Assembly: GCF_013177455.1 (NCBI RefSeq)
Contig: NZ_CP053660.1
Location: 1-64,000 of the forward strand
Direction of reading: 5' to 3'
DNA length: 64,000 nt
DNA from: Nocardioides marmotae
GTDB lineage: Bacteria; Actinomycetota; Actinomycetes; Propionibacteriales; Nocardioidaceae
How positions within the stretch are numbered: the stretch's first letter is position 1; the number at the start of each line of letters is the position of its first letter. The notes under the pieces were generated by a model. That model saw nothing but the letters and a program-made list of their open reading frames with translations, was not told the DNA's origin and made no database searches. Below, one piece after another: positions 58,867 through 64,000 of this stretch. The translations under genes and the position numbers were made by a program.

Positions 58867-60087
58867 GTGGGAACGACGCCTGCCCGCAGGGCCGCGCGGC
58901 TGCCGCTCGTGGCCGCGGCCGTGCTGCTGCTCGGCGCGTGCGGCGGCGGGTCCGCTCCGGCGCCCGCCCCGGCCCCCGGCACGTCCTCCGGCACCTCTTC
59001 CGCCGCCCCGCAGCCCGGCGGCGGGACGGCCTCGCCCGCCGGCGACTACGCCGTCGAGCCGCCCGGCCCGCTGCGCGGGAGCACCCTCGAGGGCCCCGAC
59101 ATGCTCGTCTACAGCCAGGACCCGCTCAGCGAGGAGATGGTCGAGCAGATCGCGGGGCTGCGCGGGGTCGACGCGGTCGAGCCGCTGGCGATGGCGCAGG
59201 TCCCGGTCGAGGACAAGGTCATCAACCTCGCGGCGGTCGACCCGGCGACGTACCGGCGCTTCGTGCCGGCGCCCAGCGCGCGCCTGCTCGAGGCCTGGCG
59301 GCGGGTGGCCGGCGGCGAGATCGCGGTGCTGCCGGAGATGAAGCGGAAGATCCCGATGGACGACCAGGGCTTCCTCTCCCTCGGCAACGTCCGCGACGCC
59401 CCGAAGGCGCACGTCGGTGCCTACGTCGCCCAGGTGCCGCAGGTCGACGCGGTCGTCAACGAGAAGTGGGGCGCGGTGCTGGGGATGAAGCCCGGCAACG
59501 CGCTGCTGGTCTCCACCGACATCACCGCACCGCAGGCGCTGCGCAAGCCGATCCAGCAGATCGCGGGCGAGGACGCCTCGGTGCAGATCCTCGGGCCCGA
59601 CCTGGACACCAGCGTCCAGCAGACCGCGTTCCTGGTCGGCAGCGTCGCCGACGCCGTCGGCACGTTCAACTACACCGTGCTCGGCGGCGGCCGGATCGCC
59701 CCGGACCCGGCCTGGGTGACCGAGCACATCCGCACCGAGCCGGTGCCGATTCTCGGCGCGGTGACCTGCAACAAGGCGATCTTCCCGCAGCTGCGGGCCG
59801 CGCTGACCGAGGTCGTCCAGCGCGGCCTGACCGCCGAGATCAAGCCCGATGAGTACGCCGGCTGCTACTACCCGCGCTTCATCGCCGGCTCCACCAAGCT
59901 CTCCAACCACTCCTTCGGGCTCGCCCTGGACTTCAACGTGCCGGGCAACCTGCGCGGCACCGTCGGGGAGATGGACCGCACGGTGGTCGCGATCTTCAAG
60001 AAGTGGGGCTTCGGGTGGGGTGGCGACTGGCGCTACACCGACCCGATGCACTTCGAGATGGTCGCCATCGTGGAGCCGCGGACCTGA
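58867..60087 (+). CDS. M15-like peptidase lipoprotein
   Basis: A 406-residue secreted protein. A signal with lipobox LGAC (Cys about 24) and a Gly/Ala/Pro-rich linker lead to a middle domain (about 60-225) whose LVYSQDPLSEEMVEQIAGLRGV and DAVVNEKWGAVLGMKPGNALLVS resemble MacB/FtsX periplasmic modules, then a C-terminal M15 D-Ala-D-Ala carboxypeptidase-like domain (about 310-400) with SNHSFGLALDFN (His and Asp) and TDPMHFEM (His). Those are zinc ligands. GTG with GGGAGGGAG upstream. No partner gene is obvious. Confidence 0.78.
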   Translation: MGTTPARRAARLPLVAAAVLLLGACGGGSAPAPAPAPGTSSGTSSAAPQPGGGTASPAGDYAVEPPGPLRGSTLEGPDMLVYSQDPLSEEMVEQIAGLRGVDAVEPLAMAQVPVEDKVINLAAVDPATYRRFVPAPSARLLEAWRRVAGGEIAVLPEMKRKIPMDDQGFLSLGNVRDAPKAHVGAYVAQVPQVDAVVNEKWGAVLGMKPGNALLVSTDITAPQALRKPIQQIAGEDASVQILGPDLDTSVQQTAFLVGSVADAVGTFNYTVLGGGRIAPDPAWVTEHIRTEPVPILGAVTCNKAIFPQLRAALTEVVQRGLTAEIKPDEYAGCYYPRFIAGSTKLSNHSFGLALDFNVPGNLRGTVGEMDRTVVAIFKKWGFGWGGDWRYTDPMHFEMVAIVEPRT

Positions 60088-60096
60088 GCGCTCGTC

Positions 60097-60102
60097 TAGC
60101 CT
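60097..60102 (+). promoter_or_regulatory. Leaderless-type -10 of the Ser/Thr kinase gene
   Basis: TAGCCT ends 6 bases before the ATG at 60109. Confidence 0.45.
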
Positions 60103-60108
60103 GCCGGC

Positions 60109-61440
60109 ATGCAACCGGCGCCGACGACCGTGTTCGCCGGCCGGTACCGCCTGCTCGACCACCTCGGTGAGGGCGGGATGGGCACGGTGTGGCGGGTCCT
60201 CGACGAGCGCGAGCAGCGGGTGGTCGCCGCCAAGGTGCTGGGCCGGACCGACGCCGTCTCGCTGCTGCGGTTCCTGCGCGAGCAGGCGACCCGGGTGGTC
60301 CACCCGCACGTGCTCACCCCGATCGGCTGGGCCGGCGAGGACGACCTGGTGCTGTTCACGATGCCGGTCGTCGAGGGCGGCTCGCTGGAGGACCTGGTCC
60401 GCCGCCGCGGCGGCCCGCCGCCCGTGTCTGCCCCCGTGTCGGCCCCGGCGCTGCCCCCGGTGCTGCCCCCGTTGCTGGCCGCCGAGCTGCTGCGCCAGCT
60501 GCTCGCGGGGCTCGCGGCGATCCACGCCGCGGGGGTCGTCCACCGCGACGTGAAGCCGGCCAACCTGCTGCTCCACCCCACCGGCTCCGGCCGGCCGCAC
60601 CTGGTGGTCTCCGACTTCGGGGTGGCCGTGGACCTCGCGGGGCCGCGGCTGACCGAGACCGGCGCGGTCGTCGGCACGCCCGGATACCTCGCCCCGGAGG
60701 TCGCCGGCGGCGCGGCCGCGGCCCCCGCCGCGGACCTGTACGCCGCCGGGCAGGTCGCGCTGTTCCTCCTCCTCGGCGCCCCCGCCTCGGTCCCCGGCGC
60801 GCTCCCGGCTCGGCCGGACCGGGTGCCGGACGCCCTGTGGGACCTCCTGGCCGACCTCGTCGCCGCCGACCCCGCCGCCCGGCCGAGCGCCGAGGAGGCG
60901 CTCGACCGGCTCGGGCACCCGTCGCTGGCCTGGCACCCCGACGCCGTCGGCCACGTCCGGGTCGACGCCGTCACCGCGCCGCTGCCCGGCGCAGCGGGGG
61001 TGGCGGGCCGACGGACGCTGCCGGAGCCGACCCGGGTGCGGGCGCCGCGCGAGCCGCGCCGCCCCTCCGCGCTCCGCGCCGGCCTGGCGACCGTGCTCCT
61101 CGCCGGCGCCGCCGTCGCGCTGGTCCTGGCGCTGTGGCGACCCTGGGCCGGCCCGGCGGCGGAGCCGGACCCCGCCCCGGCCCCCTCGCCCTCGGCTCCG
61201 GTGAACCCCTCGCCGACTCCCTCGTCGACTTCCTCGTCGACCGGGCCGTCCGGGGGCGCTACCCCGTCCGGCCCCGCCCCGTCCGCACCCGGCTCGGTCG
61301 AGGTCGGCCGGGTGGTCACCCGGGTCGGCCAGCCCTGCGAGGCCGCCGAGCTCGGCCTGCGGGAGACCACGCTGGGCGGCGTCGACGTGGTGTGCCGCGC
61401 GGCGGGCGCCGGCGGGCCGGCCTGGCGGCGCGCCGGCTGA
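60109..61440 (+). CDS. Membrane Ser/Thr protein kinase with Cys-containing extracytoplasmic tail
   Basis: A 443-residue kinase. The catalytic domain (about 12-285) has the glycine loop GEGGMGTVW, VVAAKVLG, HRDVKPANL and SDFGVAVD, with a Pro/Val insertion after PPPVSAP. A single membrane span (about 325-343, LATVLLAGAAVALVLALW) leads to a Pro/Ser/Thr-rich stretch and a short tail with two cysteines (QPCEAAEL and VVCRAAG) that could form a sensor loop. It lacks PASTA repeats, so it is separate from PknA and PknB. Confidence 0.9.
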   Translation: MQPAPTTVFAGRYRLLDHLGEGGMGTVWRVLDEREQRVVAAKVLGRTDAVSLLRFLREQATRVVHPHVLTPIGWAGEDDLVLFTMPVVEGGSLEDLVRRRGGPPPVSAPVSAPALPPVLPPLLAAELLRQLLAGLAAIHAAGVVHRDVKPANLLLHPTGSGRPHLVVSDFGVAVDLAGPRLTETGAVVGTPGYLAPEVAGGAAAAPAADLYAAGQVALFLLLGAPASVPGALPARPDRVPDALWDLLADLVAADPAARPSAEEALDRLGHPSLAWHPDAVGHVRVDAVTAPLPGAAGVAGRRTLPEPTRVRAPREPRRPSALRAGLATVLLAGAAVALVLALWRPWAGPAAEPDPAPAPSPSAPVNPSPTPSSTSSSTGPSGGATPSGPAPSAPGSVEVGRVVTRVGQPCEAAELGLRETTLGGVDVVCRAAGAGGPAWRRAG

Positions 61441-61445
61441 GGCGG

Positions 61446-63488
61446 TCAGGCCCGGCGGCGGACCACCACCGTGACGACCGCGCCGAGCACCAGCACGAGC
61501 ACGCCGGCGCCGAGCACCCACGGGAGCGCCGACCCGCCGGTCGCGGCGGCGGCCTCGGTGTCGCCGGCCCCGTCCGCGGATCCGTCGCCCGCGGCGTCCT
61601 CGGCGTCGGCCGACTCCTCCGCGGTCGGGTCGGTGCCGTCGTACGTCGGGGCGCCGGCGGGTTCGCCGGTGACCGCGACCCGGAACCGGACCGTGACCGG
61701 CTGCGCCTCGTCGGTGCCCGGCTCGGCCTGCTCCCGCGACAGCGCGAGGTAGTGGTCGCCGGCGAAGGTGGAGGCCTGGAGGTCGGCCCAGCTCCAGCCG
61801 GGGTCGTTGGTGGGCACGGCCTCGCGGTTGCGGTAGCGGACCTCGGGGATGACGCGGGTGGCCTGGGAGCTCATCGTGGAGTCGCTGAGCGAGGCGATGC
61901 TCTTCAGGTTGGTGAACCGCAACCGGTCGGGGGTGAACAGGTCGGCCTGGACGTTGATGTAGGACGTGCTCGACAGCCGCACGACCTCGCCCGGGGCGGG
62001 CAGGTCGACCGTGACGGTGGCGGACTGGCCCCAGTCGACCGGCACGCGGTAGAAGACCTGCTCGCCGGGCAGCAGCGTCTCGCGGTAGGTGCCGTCCTCC
62101 AGCACCGGAGCGTCGGAGAAGCCGCCGCCGCCGACGACCGGGGTGCCGTCCCCCTGCGCCGGCGCGGGGGTCGGCTCGCCCGGCGCCCCGTCGAGCTGGG
62201 CCGGCAGGTCGGCCAGGTCGGTGACGACCGGCTCCTCGACGTAGACGACCTCGACGGGCGCGGGGCGCTTCTCGCCCTGGGTGCGGCTCACCGCGACGAC
62301 CAGCTCCTCGCTGGTCGCGCACGGCTCGGCGGGCTCGACCGGCTCCTCGGTGGGGGTGCTGGCGGGGTCGCTGGCCGATCCACTGGCCGATTCGCTGGCC
62401 GATTCAGTGGGGGACGGGTCGGCCGCGGCGCTCGCCGCCGCCAGCTCCTCGGGGGTCGCGCCGTCGACGCGCAGGTGGAGGACGAGGACCTGGCCGAGGC
62501 CGAGCGGGTCGAAGCGCGACTCCCGCTCGCTCTCGCAGGTCTCGCCGGCCGGGGTGGTGACGGTGACGTCGAGGTCCTCGACGTCGAGGGTGCCGGCCGT
62601 CGCCAGCGGCCGGGCGGTCACGGAGAACCGGACGGTGGAGCCGGGCGTGCGGGCCAGCCGGTAGTAGCGGAGGGGGGAGCCGACGACGAACCGGTCGGTG
62701 TACTGCCCGGGCTCCAGCAGCGGGCCCTCCTCGGGGCGGATCGTCGCCTCGACGGGCTCGCCGGTCACGGTGAAGGGGCGGGTCGCGCGCTGGGAGAGCT
62801 TGGCGAGCGAGGCGGTGAGGGCCTCGGCGTCGGCGGCGTCGTAGTAGGTGCCGCCGCCGGCGTCGGCGATGCACTGCAGCTGGTCGCGGGCGGGGGCGCC
62901 GACGCCGAACCCGACGGTGTCGATGCGCAGGTCGATGCCGGACCCGACGAGGGCGCGGACGGCCTGGCAGGGGTTCGGGGCGCAGGTCTCCTCGCCGTCG
63001 GAGACCAGCACGATGGTGCGGCGGCCCTCGGGGCCGAGGTCCTTGACCGCCTCGCGCAGGGAGTGGGCGATGGGGGTCTCGCCGGTCGGTTGCGTCTGGT
63101 TGATGGCGGCGCGCAGGGCGTCGCGGTCCAGGGTGGCCAGCGGGGCGACGAGGCGGGAGTCGCGGCAGGAGTCGGAGCGGTCGCCGTAGACGCGCAGGCC
63201 CACGGTCGAGTCCTCCGGCAGGGTGTCGACCACCGAGGTCAGCGCCCGCTTGGCAGCCACCATCTTGGTGGTGCCGGACGGGTCGGGTTCCTTCATCGAC
63301 CCGGACGCGTCGAGCATCAGCAGCAGCTGCCCGGGGTCCTCCTCGGCCGCCCCGAGGGCGTTTGCGGGGGCGGGCGCTGCGGCGGGTGCGGTGGCGGGTG
63401 CCGCGGCGGCGGTGGTCGCGGGTGCCGGTGTCAGCAGCACCGCGACGAGCGCGAGCAGGGCGGGCAACGAGCGGGCGGTGGTCCCCAT
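61446..63488 (-). CDS. Secreted von Willebrand factor A domain protein, C-terminally anchored
   Basis: A 680-residue surface protein. Signal peptide (about 1-30), then a vWA domain (about 50-245) with the MIDAS motif DASGS, TGETPIAHSL and VSDGEETCAPNPCQ, then beta-rich modules, a Ser/Glu/Ala-rich linker with SASES repeats (about 365-390), a further beta domain, an acidic Asp/Ala-rich stretch and a C-terminal membrane span (about 656-677) followed by RRRA. Adhesion or binding to a metal-dependent ligand is plausible; partner unknown. GAGGAG ends about 10 bases before the ATG. Confidence 0.85.
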   Translation of the reverse strand: MGTTARSLPALLALVAVLLTPAPATTAAAAPATAPAAAPAPANALGAAEEDPGQLLLMLDASGSMKEPDPSGTTKMVAAKRALTSVVDTLPEDSTVGLRVYGDRSDSCRDSRLVAPLATLDRDALRAAINQTQPTGETPIAHSLREAVKDLGPEGRRTIVLVSDGEETCAPNPCQAVRALVGSGIDLRIDTVGFGVGAPARDQLQCIADAGGGTYYDAADAEALTASLAKLSQRATRPFTVTGEPVEATIRPEEGPLLEPGQYTDRFVVGSPLRYYRLARTPGSTVRFSVTARPLATAGTLDVEDLDVTVTTPAGETCESERESRFDPLGLGQVLVLHLRVDGATPEELAAASAAADPSPTESASESASGSASDPASTPTEEPVEPAEPCATSEELVVAVSRTQGEKRPAPVEVVYVEEPVVTDLADLPAQLDGAPGEPTPAPAQGDGTPVVGGGGFSDAPVLEDGTYRETLLPGEQVFYRVPVDWGQSATVTVDLPAPGEVVRLSSTSYINVQADLFTPDRLRFTNLKSIASLSDSTMSSQATRVIPEVRYRNREAVPTNDPGWSWADLQASTFAGDHYLALSREQAEPGTDEAQPVTVRFRVAVTGEPAGAPTYDGTDPTAEESADAEDAAGDGSADGAGDTEAAAATGGSALPWVLGAGVLVLVLGAVVTVVVRRRA

Positions 63489-63552
63489 GTGTGGTCTCTC
63501 CTCGGGTGGCCGTCGACACGACCATCCCCGCGGAGCGTGACCGGAAACCGGC

Positions 63553-63558
63553 TACGGT
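63553..63558 (+). promoter_or_regulatory. Leaderless-type -10 of the MOSC gene
   Basis: TACGGT ends 6 bases before the GTG at 63565. Confidence 0.4.
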
Positions 63559-63564
63559 CGAGGC

Positions 63565-64000
63565 GTGCGGGTCGTCGAGGTGCGCAGGTACCCGGTCAAG
63601 TCGCTCCGGGGCGAGTCGCTGGAGCGCGCCGACGTCGAGGCCCGGGGGGTCGTCGGGGACCGGTGGTGGGCCCTGCGCGAGCCGGACGGGAAGCTCGGCA
63701 GCGGCAAGTCCACCCGGCGGTTCCGCAAGATGGCCGGCCTGCTCGAGCTCGCGGCGACGTACGACGGCGACGTGCCGGTCGTCACCCTCCCCGACGGCTC
63801 GACCTGGCGCGCCCCGGACCCGGCGCTCGACGAGGCCCTGACGGCGTACGTCGGCCGGCCGGTCGCGCTGCGGCAGGAGTCCGACGTCGAGCACCACGAC
63901 GAGGGGCCGCTGCACCTGGTGACGACCGCGACGCTCGACCGGCTGGGCGCCGACGGCGCGCTGCTGCGGGCCAACCTGGTGGTCGACGTGCCGGGGATCC
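63565..64000 (+). CDS. MOSC N-terminal beta-barrel domain protein, cut by window end
   Basis: The first 145 codons begin VRVVEVRRYPVKSLRGESLE, the hallmark of the MOSC N-terminal beta-barrel, then GVVGDRWWAL, and reach LRANLVVDVPG near the end of the window. MOSC proteins bind a molybdenum or sulfur-carrying group and occur in Mo-cofactor sulfurases and related enzymes. The reading frame is open to the window edge, so the catalytic Cys-containing C-terminal part is not visible. GTG start with TACGGT 6 bases upstream. Confidence 0.85.
   Translation, partial: MRVVEVRRYPVKSLRGESLERADVEARGVVGDRWWALREPDGKLGSGKSTRRFRKMAGLLELAATYDGDVPVVTLPDGSTWRAPDPALDEALTAYVGRPVALRQESDVEHHDEGPLHLVTTATLDRLGADGALLRANLVVDVPGI

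Noticed and set aside
56935..62322. 1795-residue minus-strand open frame spanning six plus-strand genes and part of the vWA gene
   Set aside because: It is Arg/Gly/Ala/His-rich, runs antisense through well-supported genes (TetR, MFS, M15, kinase), has no ribosome site or domain. High GC keeps antisense frames open.

Overview
The window is very GC-rich, uses many GTG and TTG starts, and carries the actinobacterial order dnaA, (oriC), dnaN, gnd, recF, dciA, gyrB, gyrA, DUF3566, tRNA-Ile, tRNA-Ala, followed by cyclophilin, rhomboid, crgA, DUF881 and the pknB/pknA/pbpA/rodA/pstP/fhaB/fhaA block. Gene content (AlkB-rubredoxin fusion, Ohr/OhrR, polyphosphate glucokinase, DLW-39 small protein) suggests a Nocardioides-like member of the Propionibacteriales. 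The genus is an inference. I see no transposase, integrase, phage gene, CRISPR array or rRNA, so this is mostly core chromosome around the replication origin.

Layout. 1-13.1 kb: replication initiation and topology. dnaA is separated from the oriC-like DnaA-box region (2.8-3.34 kb) and dnaN by a divergent ohrR/ohr peroxide-defence pair. 13.1-20.1 kb: two tRNAs flanking a DLW-39 small protein, then a lipoprotein, SURF1, DUF3817, patatin, acyltransferase, an Ala/Lys-rich repeat protein, cyclophilin and rhomboid. 20.1-20.35 kb: a convergent gap with three stacked inverted repeats, including a perfect DnaA box. 20.35-30.7 kb: a tandemly duplicated CrgA, DUF881, and the minus-strand operon fhaA-fhaB-pstP-rodA-pbpA-pknA-pknB, whose genes mostly overlap by 1-8 bases and which couples Ser/Thr phosphorylation to septal and elongation peptidoglycan synthesis. 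30.9-35.4 kb: tRNA-Leu, an aldo/keto reductase, a frameshifted YhgE-like membrane protein running into a DUF4185-like domain, and small membrane proteins.

35.5-40.9 kb: a complete Entner-Doudoroff set (zwf-edd-eda, overlapping) divergent from a ROK repressor. 41-49 kb: DUF3592-like protein, glutathione peroxidase, SRPBCC protein, a TetR-MMPL operon, an ACT-domain malic enzyme, a small secreted protein and polyphosphate glucokinase. 49-52.8 kb: the most interesting locus, a nucleotidyltransferase fused to a PLP enzyme of the aminotransferase/CobD type (PntC-like architecture), divergent from a CDP-alcohol phosphotransferase and a GT2 glycosyltransferase. It could make and attach a CDP-activated aminophosphonate or phosphoethanolamine headgroup. 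53-58.8 kb: a DrrAB-like ABC exporter, then alkB-rubredoxin, ferredoxin, TetR and a DHA2 efflux pump for alkane oxidation. 58.8-64 kb: an M15-like peptidase lipoprotein, a membrane Ser/Thr kinase, a von Willebrand A surface protein and a MOSC protein cut by the window end.

Non-coding signals: a 40-bp inverted repeat shared by two intergenic regions (47.4 and 54.9 kb), two large palindromes in convergent gaps (35.46 and 42.72 kb), several leaderless-type promoters (TANNNT 6-7 bases before the start codon), and short tandem repeats inside or beside genes.
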